Of a DNA stretch of 64,000 nucleotides, positions 33,846 to 42,943 are shown one piece after another. The stretch's first letter is position 1; each line of letters starts with the position of its first letter. Under the pieces are notes generated by a model. That model worked only from the letters and a program-made list of their open reading frames with translations. It did no database searches and was not told the origin of the DNA. The translations under genes and the position numbers were made by a program. This stretch comes from Robiginitomaculum sp. (GTDB lineage: Bacteria > Pseudomonadota > Alphaproteobacteria > Caulobacterales > Maricaulaceae), in NCBI GenBank assembly GCA_002733805.1, contig NVXG01000036.1, positions 1 to 64,000 on the forward strand, read 5' to 3'.

Positions 33846-34745
33846 ATGGCCAACACATTACCCGTCGCGTTAACCCCGGAAGCGTCGCTTTCACGGTATT
33901 TGTCCGAAATTCGCAAATTTCCCATGCTGGAAAAGGGCGAAGAGTTTATGCTGGCCAAATCGTGGAAAGAGCACGAAGACAGCGAAGCTGCCCACAAAAT
34001 GGTCACCTCACATTTGCGGCTGGTTGCCAAAATTGCCATGGGCTATCGCGGCTATGGTTTGCCGATCGGCGAAGTCATTTCCGAAGGTAATGTTGGCCTG
34101 ATGCAAGCGGTTAAAAAGTTTGAGCCGGATAAAGGCTTTCGGCTTGCGACTTACGCCATGTGGTGGATCCGCGCCTCGATCCAGGAATATATTTTGCGGT
34201 CTTGGTCCTTGGTCAAAATGGGTACCACTGCCGCCCAGAAAAAACTATTTTTCAACCTGCGCCGCATGAAAGGCCAGATGAAGGCCATTGATGAGGGTGA
34301 TCTGCGCCCCGATCAGGTCGAGGAAATCGCCACCAAACTCGGCGTGACCGAAACCGAGGTGATTTCGATGAATGGCCGGATGGCGGGTCCCGATGCCAGC
34401 TTGAACGCACCGATTAAATCGGCCGATGGCGATGCTGGACAATGGCAAGACTGGCTGGAAGATGAAAATCAGGTCAATCAAGAAACCTATGTGGCCGAAA
34501 CCGACGAGTTTTCATCGCGCATGGAATTGCTCAAATCCGCCATGAAAGACCTGAACGAGCGCGAGCAATTCATCATTTCGGAACGCAAACTGTCTGACGA
34601 ACCCAAGACGCTAGAACAACTGGCACAGGTTTATGGCGTCAGTCGCGAACGTATCCGTCAGATCGAAGTGCGGGCTTTCGAAAAGCTACAAGAAGCCATG
34701 CTGGCCGCTGCCGCCGATCAAGGCATTTTGCCGACGGAACATTGA
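33846..34745 (+). CDS. rpoH: RNA polymerase sigma-32-type factor (RpoH)
   Basis: A 299-aa heat-shock sigma factor. Region 2 includes HKMVTSHLRLVAKIA, EVISEGNVGLMQAVKKFEPD and ATYAMWWIRASIQEYIL. The RpoH box is in AAQKKLFFNLRRMK, and region 4 ends in EQLAQVYGVSRERIRQIEVRAFEKL. It directs transcription of chaperone and protease genes such as ftsH. The ATG at 33846 follows TGGAGGA; a long upstream open frame is not coding. No convincing promoter or thermosensor can be drawn here. Confidence 0.94.
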   Translation: MANTLPVALTPEASLSRYLSEIRKFPMLEKGEEFMLAKSWKEHEDSEAAHKMVTSHLRLVAKIAMGYRGYGLPIGEVISEGNVGLMQAVKKFEPDKGFRLATYAMWWIRASIQEYILRSWSLVKMGTTAAQKKLFFNLRRMKGQMKAIDEGDLRPDQVEEIATKLGVTETEVISMNGRMAGPDASLNAPIKSADGDAGQWQDWLEDENQVNQETYVAETDEFSSRMELLKSAMKDLNEREQFIISERKLSDEPKTLEQLAQVYGVSRERIRQIEVRAFEKLQEAMLAAAADQGILPTEH

Positions 34746-34827
34746 CCGCTCAAGCAGATCCGGGTTTTCGCAATTTATCGCTCAACAGTGGAGCCGACGC
34801 TTCTAAAGCCTGAATGTAACTGGTTTA

Positions 34828-34856
34828 TTGACGGTTATTCGATTTATTATTACAGA
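34828..34856 (+). promoter_or_regulatory. Possible promoter of the hydroxylase gene
   Basis: TTGACG (34828-34833) and TACAGA (34851-34856) are separated by 17 AT-rich bases, and the start codon follows 15 bases later. The -35 box matches 5 of 6 positions and the -10 box is weak, so this is a guess. Confidence 0.35.
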
Positions 34857-34870
34857 TACCCCATTCATTC

Positions 34871-35587
34871 ATGTTTGGGTTTTCTATGAATTTTCAAGGC
34901 AATTTCATACGGCTGGGTGCCATAGACATTTCACCGATCCAACAACTTGTTGAGCAATTTACAGAAGAGGAATGGTCGCAAAATTCCACACGCCAAAAAC
35001 GATATGAAGTTCATCAGGACACGCAATTTATTGGAATTGTCTATGATGAAGATTTTCGCCATGTCGGACCAACCAAATGCGCTGCGTTCACATCGTTTCA
35101 ACCCGTATTAAAACCCGCGCTTGCCTTGATCGCCGAACACTATGAAACGTGCCCCGAAATCAGAGCAAAACTGGGACGGCCAGTTCGGGGATATTTTATT
35201 CGGGTAAGTTTGGTTAAATTGCGTTCTGGCGGTAAAATCACTGAACACCAAGACATGAATTTTTCCCTCGCGCACTCGCACAGGATCCATATTCCGGTCG
35301 TTACAAATGACTCTGTCTTATTCAATGTTGGTCAGGAAACGATCAACATGAAAGAGGGCGAAATCTTTGAAATCAACAATCGGCGAAAGCATTCAGTGGT
35401 AAATGAAGGCGAGGCCGATCGGGTTCATCTGATCCTCGATTGGGTTTTTCCTTGGGAGCCATGTTGTTGTAGTGCCAAAACCCACCCCGGCACAGCTTGT
35501 AACCCACAGATATGTATGGCGACCGATCGATTGAAAATTCCGTGTCATTGTTATCCTGAAATAGAAATTGGGGCCAACGGCTGGTGA
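34871..35587 (+). CDS. Aspartyl/asparaginyl beta-hydroxylase family dioxygenase with Cys-rich tail
   Basis: A 238-aa Fe(II)/2-oxoglutarate-dependent oxygenase of the Asp/Asn beta-hydroxylase fold. The iron ligands are in EHQDMNFSLAHSHRIHIPVV and the distal NNRRKHSVVNEGEADRVHLILDWV. The fold ends near residue 197. A tail of about 40 residues follows, with seven cysteines (CCC, single Cys and CHC), which the family does not normally have. The start is ATG at 34871 or 34886. A sulfotransferase gene begins 32 bases after the stop, so a hydroxyl made by this enzyme could be sulfated; this is inference. The coding DNA is AT-richer than its neighbours. Confidence 0.78.
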   Translation: MFGFSMNFQGNFIRLGAIDISPIQQLVEQFTEEEWSQNSTRQKRYEVHQDTQFIGIVYDEDFRHVGPTKCAAFTSFQPVLKPALALIAEHYETCPEIRAKLGRPVRGYFIRVSLVKLRSGGKITEHQDMNFSLAHSHRIHIPVVTNDSVLFNVGQETINMKEGEIFEINNRRKHSVVNEGEADRVHLILDWVFPWEPCCCSAKTHPGTACNPQICMATDRLKIPCHCYPEIEIGANGW

Positions 35588-35618
35588 ACGGGTTGAGGGA
35601 TTTTTCAAGGATACTGTG

Positions 35619-36572
35619 ATGCAGATTCAACCGAGCATGGCAGCAGCAGCGATGCGTGCCACCCAAGGAATATCCGATGCTGAAATTTTGGATATTCTGG
35701 CCAATCCCGTTATCATCCTTTCCGCACCGCGCTCCGGGAGCACATTACTATTTGAACAACTCAGTCGTTTTGATTGTTTTTGGACCATAGGCGGTGAAAG
35801 CCACGGCATATTTCAAACATTTCCCTCGCTTCGCACAGAAAATGCTGACTTTGATTCCATGGCGTTAAGCGCGGGGCATGCCAGTCCTGAAATCTGCGCA
35901 GTATTTCGCCGTTGTTTTGTCTTGTTGATGAGAAATCATCAAGGTGTGCCGTTTCTTTCATTACCAAAACAGCAGCGCCCGACCAAGATTTACATGCTTG
36001 AAAAAACGCCGCGAAACGCTCTGAATATACCCTTCATTCGCAAGGTGTTTCCAAAGGCACGTTTTATTTTTCAGCACCGTGATCCTAGGCAAACAGTTTC
36101 TAGCTTAATGGAAGCTTGGACCATCGGCTTACAAACAGGACGGTTTGTTACCTTTCGCGACTTGCCCGATTGGACTTTGCCAGCTTGGTGCTTTTTATTG
36201 CCTCGGGGCTGGCGGGAATTGAAGAACAAGCCCTTGGCCGAAATAGCCGCGTTTCAGTGGCGGGCCAGCAATCAGGCAATTATCGATGGGTTGGCAGAAG
36301 TGCCTCGTTCCTGTTGGACATCAATCGACTATTCGGCCCTAGTCGAAGATCCAGCCAAGGCGCTGGGCGGCATCAAAACTGCCCTTGAGCTTGCATCTGA
36401 AATTCCTGATTTTACGTCACAGAACCTGCCATTTTCGCGGACAACAGTGTCACCGCCACACCCTGATAAATGGAAGCGGCACAAAGCTGAAATTGACGCT
36501 CTTTGGCCCATGCTTTCGGAGACCGAGGCGCAAATTATATCCTTTTGCCAGCCCCCTGAATTGACCCAATAA
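35619..36572 (+). CDS. Sulfotransferase family protein (Sulfotransfer_3-like)
   Basis: A 317-aa PAPS-dependent sulfotransferase of a different branch from the one at 26427. The phosphosulfate loop is ILSAPRSGSTLLFEQL near residue 35. The 3'-phosphate site is RFIFQHRDPRQTVSSLMEAW near 150, and the late region contains Glu and Trp residues typical of the group. The acceptor is unknown. The ATG at 35619 follows AAGGA; a TTG at 35568 would overlap the hydroxylase by 20 bases. Its position directly after the hydroxylase suggests joint action. Confidence 0.82.
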   Translation: MQIQPSMAAAAMRATQGISDAEILDILANPVIILSAPRSGSTLLFEQLSRFDCFWTIGGESHGIFQTFPSLRTENADFDSMALSAGHASPEICAVFRRCFVLLMRNHQGVPFLSLPKQQRPTKIYMLEKTPRNALNIPFIRKVFPKARFIFQHRDPRQTVSSLMEAWTIGLQTGRFVTFRDLPDWTLPAWCFLLPRGWRELKNKPLAEIAAFQWRASNQAIIDGLAEVPRSCWTSIDYSALVEDPAKALGGIKTALELASEIPDFTSQNLPFSRTTVSPPHPDKWKRHKAEIDALWPMLSETEAQIISFCQPPELTQ

Positions 36573-36604
36573 AAAGAGGACGTTTTAGGTTTATTTTTTG
36601 GAAA

Positions 36605-37000
36605 TTAGTCTTTGAGAACTCGCCGAAACATCAATAAGGGCCACAGCATCAAAAACAGGTTTGCGGCCCACCACAGGGCATCAAAACTAGCCTGAAACGT
36701 CCAGAAACTGACCGCCATAAATCCAGCGCAAAACGTCAGCACCATGGAGATCAGTGCCACTTGTCGCCAATTACCGCCGGTGCCTGCCATCCGCACGGCC
36801 AGCAGCCCACTGATCGAGGCCAAGATGTCCAGCGGCATGAACGACCAGTTCCAAGCGACAATATTTGGATCTGAATAATCGCGAAATAACCAGTCTTGCG
36901 GGATACCAAGCAGGTTTACCGCAACCAAAGCCGTGATCGCCCAATAGATCAAAAAACTAATATCTGTGACCAGAAATAATCGTTTGAGCGGTTTGGGCAT
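36605..37000 (-). CDS. DUF5360 (YvaD-like) membrane protein
   Basis: A 131-aa protein with four hydrophobic helices (about 8-30, 50-70, 80-102 and 108-125). The motif FRDYSDPNIVAWNWSFMPLDILASISGL matches the YvaD/DUF5360 family, which is of unknown function. Its start lies 3 bases after the purA stop on the same strand, so the two may be cotranscribed. Confidence 0.8.
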   Translation of the reverse strand: MPKPLKRLFLVTDISFLIYWAITALVAVNLLGIPQDWLFRDYSDPNIVAWNWSFMPLDILASISGLLAVRMAGTGGNWRQVALISMVLTFCAGFMAVSFWTFQASFDALWWAANLFLMLWPLLMFRRVLKD

Positions 37001-37003
37001 GGC

Positions 37004-38296
37004 TTATCCCTTAAACGGATCGCGCACCAGAATCACATCTTCGCGCTCAGGCGAGGTGGAGAGCATATCAACCGGCGCGCCGATTAGTTCTTCCAAGCGA
37101 CGTACATATTTGACCGCTTGCGCTGGCAAATCGACCCAGGAACGAGCGCCTTTGGTTGAGCTACTCCAGCCTTCAAAGGTCTCATAGACCGGCTTGGCCT
37201 CGGCTTGTTCCTTGATCCCGGCTGGTAAGCGGTGAATGCGTTTGCCGCCCAAGGTATAGGCCACGCAAACCTTCAGTTCGGCAAATCCGTCCAACACATC
37301 CAATTTGGTCAACGCAATGCCGGTAATGCCGCCAATGGTAATGGCTTGTTTAACCATCACCGCATCAAACCAACCACAGCGCCGTTTGCGCCCGGTGACC
37401 GTGCCAAATTCCGCACCCCGTTCGCCCAATCGCTGGCCAATATCGTCGTCCAGCTCGGTGGGAAACGGCCCCGCCCCGACCCGGGTCGTGTAAGCCTTGG
37501 TGATCCCCAACACATAGTTTAACCGATGCGGACCAATCCCGGTGCCACTGGCCGCCTGTCCGGCTATGGTGTTCGACGAGGTAACATAAGGCCAAGTACC
37601 ATGGTCCACATCCAACATCGCGCCTTGCGCGCCCTCGAATAAAATCTTTTGTCCGGCCCGCGCTGCAACATCCAGTTGTTTCCAGACGGCACCGGCATAG
37701 GGCAGAATTTTTGGGGCAATCTCGAGCAGGGAATCGACCAATTCTTGCGCGATAATTTCCTCCAGACCATAACCCCGGCGCAGGGCATTATGGTGCTGCA
37801 ACATGCTGTCAATGCGGGCCAATAAGGTTTCAGGATCGGCCAGATCGATCACCCGGATCGCCCGGCGCGCTGCCTTGTCTTCATAGGCCGGGCCAATGCC
37901 CCGTTTAGTCGTACCGATTTTAGCTTTTCCGGCAGCTTCTTCGCGCGCCACGTCCAGATCAGAATGCAACGGCAGGATCAATGCGGCATTTTCAGCCAAG
38001 GTCAGCCGGTCCGGGCCAACTTTTACCCCTTGTTCTGCAATGCGAGCAATTTCGGCCAGCAAGGCCCATGGATCGACCACCACGCCATTGCCAATGACCG
38101 AGCACTTGCCTTCGCGCACCACGCCAGAGGGCAATAATGACAGTTTATAAACTTCGCCATCGACCACGAGGGTATGACCGGCATTGTGGCCGCCCTGAAA
38201 CCGCGCCACCAGATCAGCCCGGGTCGATAACCAATCGACAATCTTACCCTTGCCTTCGTCGCCCCATTGCGAGCCGACGACTACTACATTGGCCAT
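37004..38296 (-). CDS. purA: Adenylosuccinate synthetase
   Basis: Condenses IMP and aspartate with GTP to adenylosuccinate, the first committed step to AMP. The 430-aa protein has the GTP P-loop [11 protein letters not shown] at 8-18, the catalytic Asp and His regions, and late motifs VGAGPFPTE and [14 protein letters not shown]. The start is ATG at 38296, 12 bases after the stop of the PagL-like gene, suggesting cotranscription. Confidence 0.96.
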   Translation of the reverse strand: MANVVVVGSQWGDEGKGKIVDWLSTRADLVARFQGGHNAGHTLVVDGEVYKLSLLPSGVVREGKCSVIGNGVVVDPWALLAEIARIAEQGVKVGPDRLTLAENAALILPLHSDLDVAREEAAGKAKIGTTKRGIGPAYEDKAARRAIRVIDLADPETLLARIDSMLQHHNALRRGYGLEEIIAQELVDSLLEIAPKILPYAGAVWKQLDVAARAGQKILFEGAQGAMLDVDHGTWPYVTSSNTIAGQAASGTGIGPHRLNYVLGITKAYTTRVGAGPFPTELDDDIGQRLGERGAEFGTVTGRKRRCGWFDAVMVKQAITIGGITGIALTKLDVLDGFAELKVCVAYTLGGKRIHRLPAGIKEQAEAKPVYETFEGWSSSTKGARSWVDLPAQAVKYVRRLEELIGAPVDMLSTSPEREDVILVRDPFKG

Positions 38297-38308
38297 GAAA
38301 AAACCCTC

Positions 38309-38899
38309 TTAGTTTCCAAACTTGTAAGCAATACGCAGTCCGATATTATCCAGACCTTCATTGCGCCCCTGTGCCAATATCTGGCCATGGGACAAATGCT
38401 CGAACACCAAAGCCGCATCCCAGCGATCCGACAAGTGTGTGCCCAAGGCAAATACCGTGCGAAACAACACATCGGAGCCCAGAATAACCCGCGTTGCGTC
38501 CAGTTGAATGCGTACCGGATCAGCTGGATTGGGTGGCAATTCGGTGATGCCGTCATGCACCGAAACGCCAAAATCAATTTCGCCATAAAACCTGTTAGAA
38601 AAATCCACAGCCCAAGCCAGACCAACTCCGCCAAAATTGGTCAAGCCATCCGAATTGATTGAGCCGTTGATAAACGGACGCGGTGATCCAACCCATGATA
38701 AAAACTCAGGAGAAGCAAAAACCAGCTCTGCTGCAAAATTAACCCCGCCTTCCTTGCCGCCCGCTCCGTTGCCGGTAACATTCACATCGTGCATCAGAAC
38801 GCCAAAGCGAACTTCTTCCAATTGCGCCTGCGCCGGGAGCGCAATCCCGGCAATGCCCAATGCTGCGGCGGCCATGGCGATCCATTTTATGTTTTGCAT
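38309..38899 (-). CDS. PagL-like outer membrane lipid A deacylase (acyloxyacyl hydrolase family)
   Basis: A 196-aa precursor with a signal peptide (about 1-27, ending PAQAQ), followed by an alternating beta-barrel pattern and an aromatic C-terminal end (LRIAYKFGN) typical of outer membrane proteins. The motif FEHLSHGQIL followed by GLDNIGLRIAYKF aligns with the PagL active-site region, HxSN. Here the Asn is His, so catalysis is not certain. The ATG at 38899 follows AAGGGATGG. Confidence 0.7.
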   Translation of the reverse strand: MQNIKWIAMAAAALGIAGIALPAQAQLEEVRFGVLMHDVNVTGNGAGGKEGGVNFAAELVFASPEFLSWVGSPRPFINGSINSDGLTNFGGVGLAWAVDFSNRFYGEIDFGVSVHDGITELPPNPADPVRIQLDATRVILGSDVLFRTVFALGTHLSDRWDAALVFEHLSHGQILAQGRNEGLDNIGLRIAYKFGN

Positions 38900-38930
38900 A
38901 CGTGCCATCCCTTTTGCCAATTCCCAAGCA

Positions 38931-38988
38931 CCGGGTATCTCGCCCGGCAATGGTGTGCAGCATATCCGCCAATCGGGTGCTGCACACC
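38931..38988. repeat. Two hairpins between serA and the PagL-like gene
   Basis: A perfect 11-bp inverted repeat, GGTGTGCAGCA (38952-38962) and TGCTGCACACC (38978-38988), has a 15-nt loop and lies just after the serA stop. A 5-bp CCGGG/CCCGG pair (38931-38947) follows. No T run is present. They may be a terminator of another type or the leader of the downstream genes. Confidence 0.6.
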
Positions 38989-38997
38989 TGCTTTATG

Positions 38998-40572
38998 CTA
39001 AAATTTCATCGCATAGGCGTTTCGCACATGAGACAGCGCCTTGACTGCATTTAAGGTATTGGCCGCAACCGGCGCATCGACCCCGATCAACGAAACGGCT
39101 TTGGATCCGGCTTCGGTACGGCCCAGATTAAAGGTGGCAATGTTCACCCCGTTTTGACCCAGTAGTTCACCCAAGGCACCAATATGCCCCGGTTCGTCTT
39201 CATTGGAGACAAACAACATGTGCTCCTGAAACGGTGCGTCCAATTGCACATCATCTATACGGATCACGCGCGGTACACCGGCAAACAAAGTCCCGGCTAG
39301 CTCACGCGTACCGGATTCGTCTACTAGTTTGATTTGGATCACTGAATCAAAATCACCCTTTTGCTCTTCGCAGGTTTCGGCCAGATGAATACCCCGTTCT
39401 GCTGCCATAATCGGGGCCGAAACCATATTCACGTCACACAGGATGGGCCGCAAAATACCGGCCAAAGCTGCCGAGGTCAGCGGTTTTACATTCATCCGAG
39501 CCACTGCCCCTTGAAAGCTGATCTCGACCCGGGACAAGCCGCCTGTGGTCAATTGTCCGGCCAGCAAGCCCAAATTCTGAGCCAAGGCCAAATAGGGTTT
39601 TAAGCGCGGCGCATCCTCAGCCGAAACCGATGGCATGTTCAAGGCATTTGACACCGCACCGTTCAGCAAAAAATCGCTCATTTGCCGGGCCACTTGCACC
39701 GCCACATTTTCTTGCGCTTCACGGGTGGACGCACCCAGATGCGGGGTGCCGACAAAGTTGTCTAAGGTAAACAACGGATTGTCTTTCACGGGTTCCTGGG
39801 CATACACGTCCAGCGCTGCAGCGCGCACATGACCACTGGACAATCCAGCAAAAAGCGCCGTCTCGTCGACCAGACCGCCACGCGCACAATTGATAATCAT
39901 CACGCCCGCTTTGGTTTTGTTCAACGCATCGGCTGACAGGATATTGCGGGTTTGATCGGTCAGGGGTGTGTGCAAGCTAATCACGTCTGCTTTGGCCAGC
40001 AGATCATCTAGCTCGACCTTGGTAACGCCGATTTCAATGGCCCGCTCAACAGTTAAATAGGGATCATAAGCCAGCACCTGCATTTTTAAGCCCAAGGCAC
40101 GCTCGGCCACCAAAGCGCCAATATTGCCGCAGCCGATCAGCCCCAGCGTTTTGCCGAATAATTCAGTGCCGACAAATTTTGATTTTTCCCATTTGCCAGA
40201 GCGGGTGGAGCGGTCCGCCACCGGGATATTCCGGGCGCAGGCAAACATCATGGCAATGGCGTGTTCGGCGGTGGTAATTGCATTGCCAAACGGCGTGTTC
40301 ATCACCACGATCCCTTTGGCACTAGCCGCCGGAATATCAATGTTATCGACTCCGATACCAGCCCGACCGATCACTTTCAAATTGGATGCAGCGGCAACCA
40401 GTTCCGCATCGGGCCGGGTGCGCGAACGCACCACCAGACCGTCATATTGATCAATACATTCAATCAGCTCAGCCCGGGAAAGATCAAGCCGCACGTCGGC
40501 CTCCACCCCTTCGTCGACAAAGATTTGAACGGCGGCATCGGATAGTTTATCGGCAATCAGTACTTTTGGCAT
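38998..40572 (-). CDS. serA: D-3-phosphoglycerate dehydrogenase
   Basis: Oxidises 3-phosphoglycerate in the first step of serine synthesis. The 524-aa long form has a catalytic domain with motif SRTRPDAELVAAASNLKVIGRAG, a nucleotide fold with GLIGCGNIGALVA, an intervening domain, and a C-terminal ACT domain that binds serine as feedback inhibitor. The ATG at 40572 gives MPKVLIADKLS. It follows serC on the same strand with 29 bases between, so serC-serA form an operon controlled by the serC leader. Confidence 0.95.
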   Translation of the reverse strand: MPKVLIADKLSDAAVQIFVDEGVEADVRLDLSRAELIECIDQYDGLVVRSRTRPDAELVAAASNLKVIGRAGIGVDNIDIPAASAKGIVVMNTPFGNAITTAEHAIAMMFACARNIPVADRSTRSGKWEKSKFVGTELFGKTLGLIGCGNIGALVAERALGLKMQVLAYDPYLTVERAIEIGVTKVELDDLLAKADVISLHTPLTDQTRNILSADALNKTKAGVMIINCARGGLVDETALFAGLSSGHVRAAALDVYAQEPVKDNPLFTLDNFVGTPHLGASTREAQENVAVQVARQMSDFLLNGAVSNALNMPSVSAEDAPRLKPYLALAQNLGLLAGQLTTGGLSRVEISFQGAVARMNVKPLTSAALAGILRPILCDVNMVSAPIMAAERGIHLAETCEEQKGDFDSVIQIKLVDESGTRELAGTLFAGVPRVIRIDDVQLDAPFQEHMLFVSNEDEPGHIGALGELLGQNGVNIATFNLGRTEAGSKAVSLIGVDAPVAANTLNAVKALSHVRNAYAMKF

Positions 40573-40601
40573 TTCTGCCTCCATCATAAGTTTTTGTTTG
40601 G

Positions 40602-41786
40602 TTATTTGGTTGCAAGGCTTTGCAGCGCTTGCCCATAGGCCCAATCGAGCCAAGGGGTCAGCTTTTGCAAATCCGTGGCTTCGATGCTGGCTCCGCACCA
40701 AATGCGAAGTCCCGGCGGCGCATCGCGGTAGCCCCCAATGTCAAAGGCCACACCTTTTGCATCCAGCAAGCCGGTGATTTGTTTGACCAATGCTTGTTGT
40801 TCGGACTTGGGCAGCGCGCAGACCTGTTCATCTGCAAAGGCCAGACAGACCCCTGTATTGGAGCGATTGGCCGGGTCTTCGCACAGAAACCGGGTCCAGT
40901 CGCTTTGTTGGACCCAAGCTTCCAATACGGCCAGATTCGCATCGCATCTGGCATGTAAGGCAGCCAAGCCACCCAATCCCATGCCCCAGTTCAGGGTATC
41001 CAGATAATCCTCCACACACAGCATGGAAGGCGTGTTGATCGTCGAGCCGGCAAAGATCGCTTCGTTGATTTTGCCTTTTTTGGTCAGGCGGAAAATCTTC
41101 GGCATCGGCCAAGCCGGTTGATGACTTTCCAATCGCTCTACGGCACGTGGCGACAGGGCAATCATGCCGTGGGCAGCTTCACCGCCCATGACTTTTTGCC
41201 AAGACCAAGTAATCACATCGAATTTTTCCCACGGCAGGTCCTGCGCGAACGCAGCCGACGTGGCATCGCAAATGATCAACCCGGTTCGGTCATCAGCAAT
41301 CCAGTTGCCATCCGGCACCCGCACCCCTGACGTGGTTCCGTTCCACGTAAAGACCACATCGGCCTCGGGCCGCACAGCATCCAAATCTGGTAATTTCCCA
41401 TAGGGTGCATCCAATACGCGCACATCTTCGATTTGCAGTTGATCGCGAATGTCGGTGGCCCAGCCTTTGCCGAAGCTTTCCCAGACCAGCACATCAACGG
41501 CACGTGGCCCCAATAACGACCACAGGGCCATTTCCATGGCTCCGGTATCTGAGGCCGGGGTAATGGCAATTCGGTAATCATCCGGGATTTGCAACAATTC
41601 GCGCGATTGCTCAATCGCTTGGGCAAGCCGGTCTTTACCGATTTTATGTCTATGGGAGCGACCCAATGGCGCATCGGCCAAATGGTCGAGCGACCAATTT
41701 GGTCGTTTTTTACAAGGTCCGGACGAAAACCGTGGATCGTCGGGATATACTACCGGCATAAGTGCCGGTTTGGCGTGAAGTTTCAT
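40602..41786 (-). CDS. serC: Phosphoserine aminotransferase (alphaproteobacterial type)
   Basis: Converts 3-phosphohydroxypyruvate to phosphoserine with PLP. The 394-aa protein belongs to the divergent alphaproteobacterial SerC subgroup, beginning [20 protein letters not shown], with PLP lysine in [18 protein letters not shown] and the GSTINTPSM motif. The ATG at 41786 lies directly behind the serC leader hairpins. The open frame upstream is the leader itself, not coding. Confidence 0.94.
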   Translation of the reverse strand: MKLHAKPALMPVVYPDDPRFSSGPCKKRPNWSLDHLADAPLGRSHRHKIGKDRLAQAIEQSRELLQIPDDYRIAITPASDTGAMEMALWSLLGPRAVDVLVWESFGKGWATDIRDQLQIEDVRVLDAPYGKLPDLDAVRPEADVVFTWNGTTSGVRVPDGNWIADDRTGLIICDATSAAFAQDLPWEKFDVITWSWQKVMGGEAAHGMIALSPRAVERLESHQPAWPMPKIFRLTKKGKINEAIFAGSTINTPSMLCVEDYLDTLNWGMGLGGLAALHARCDANLAVLEAWVQQSDWTRFLCEDPANRSNTGVCLAFADEQVCALPKSEQQALVKQITGLLDAKGVAFDIGGYRDAPPGLRIWCGASIEATDLQKLTPWLDWAYGQALQSLATK

Positions 41787-41840
41787 ATTGTCTCCTATCC
41801 TCACTGGACAGGCGCGCACCGTTGGGGGTGCGAGGCCCGC
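41787..41840 (-). ncRNA. serC leader (cis-regulatory RNA)
   Basis: Two perfect or near-perfect hairpins precede serC on the minus strand: CGCACC-CCCAAC-GGTGCG (plus coordinates 41815-41832) and CCTGTCC-AGTGA-GGATAGG (41794-41812) with one G-U pair. The second hairpin partly covers the AGGAG ribosome-binding site. This matches the alphaproteobacterial serC motif described from comparative genomics. The ligand, if any, is unknown. It may repress translation of serC-serA. Confidence 0.82.
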
Positions 41841-41948
41841 CGTCAAATTGCCGATGGCGAGCCACTTGTCAACAAAAATGCGCGCACATCCTTGTGAAGA
41901 GGCAAAATCGTTATTTGACAGTGCAAATTTGCCACGCCACACAGCGCC

Positions 41949-42878
41949 ATGGATCAACCTGCCAAAAACAGCAAACCGGGCGCGCCCAGTCATCACCGGC
42001 TGATCGACTGGGCTCGCATGTTGGTGATGATTTTATTGTGGGGCACGGCCTTCGCCCTGCTGAAAGTTTCGGTGGCTGAGGTTCCACCCACCACCGTGGT
42101 CATGGGGCGTCTATGGGTGGGTGCCTTGATGCTGTTAATTTGGGTTCGCATACGCGGCCGTTCCATGCCGCGCCTCTGGGGACCAATGGATGTCCACTGG
42201 AAATGGTTTGCCCTGTTGGGAGCCACCGGCGCAACCATCCCGTTTTCCCTGATCAGTTGGGGGCAGCAAAGCATGGATTCGGCCATGACCGGAATTTTCA
42301 TGGCAATTATGCCCTTGGCCACCATTGCGTTGGCCCATGTGTTTGTTCCCGGTGAGCAAATGAATTTGCGGAAATTTGCCGGATTTGCGCTGGGGTTTAT
42401 CGGCGTGGTGATCCTGATGGGGCCACAGATACTATTTCATCTGGGCGGGGAGACCTTTATTGCTCAAATAGCGGTAATTTTTGGAGCTTTGTTTTATGCC
42501 GTGCAAGCCATATTGGCTCGCAACATGCCGCCGATTAGCCCGTCTGTTTCTGCGGCGGGACTATTGTTATGTGCGGCTATTTTCATCACGCCGTTTGGAA
42601 TTGTCGATGCCATCGGCATGTCGATGCCAAGCACTGGCGCATTGATCTCAATCTTGGCACTGGGTCTGGGTGCGACCGGGCTGGGCGGCATTTTGATGAT
42701 GATGGTAATCCGCGATGCGGGGCCGAGCTTCTTGGCTTTGTCCAATTATCTGATGCCAATGGTCGCCGTTGGCGTTGGCATGCTGATCGGCGAAAAACTG
42801 GGCCTGAATGTCTGGGTCGCCCTTGTGGTGATTTTGTTGGGTCTGGCTCTGGCCGGACTGCGGCGCAGTTCAAACTAG
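41949..42878 (+). CDS. EamA/DMT-family transporter (first of two)
   Basis: A 309-aa integral membrane protein with about ten helices in two EamA repeats (starting about residues 22 and 170). It has the typical [13 protein letters not shown] entry motif and [15 protein letters not shown] in the middle. DMT exporters move amino acids, metabolites or drugs; the substrate is not deducible. It is divergent from serC. A paralogue follows 65 bases later. Confidence 0.88.
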   Translation: MDQPAKNSKPGAPSHHRLIDWARMLVMILLWGTAFALLKVSVAEVPPTTVVMGRLWVGALMLLIWVRIRGRSMPRLWGPMDVHWKWFALLGATGATIPFSLISWGQQSMDSAMTGIFMAIMPLATIALAHVFVPGEQMNLRKFAGFALGFIGVVILMGPQILFHLGGETFIAQIAVIFGALFYAVQAILARNMPPISPSVSAAGLLLCAAIFITPFGIVDAIGMSMPSTGALISILALGLGATGLGGILMMMVIRDAGPSFLALSNYLMPMVAVGVGMLIGEKLGLNVWVALVVILLGLALAGLRRSSN

Positions 42879-42943
42879 AATAAGTTTGCCTTACCCCAAA
42901 ACGGTGTTTGACAGAGCGCCACGCAACTGGCACCGCGTAGGTA

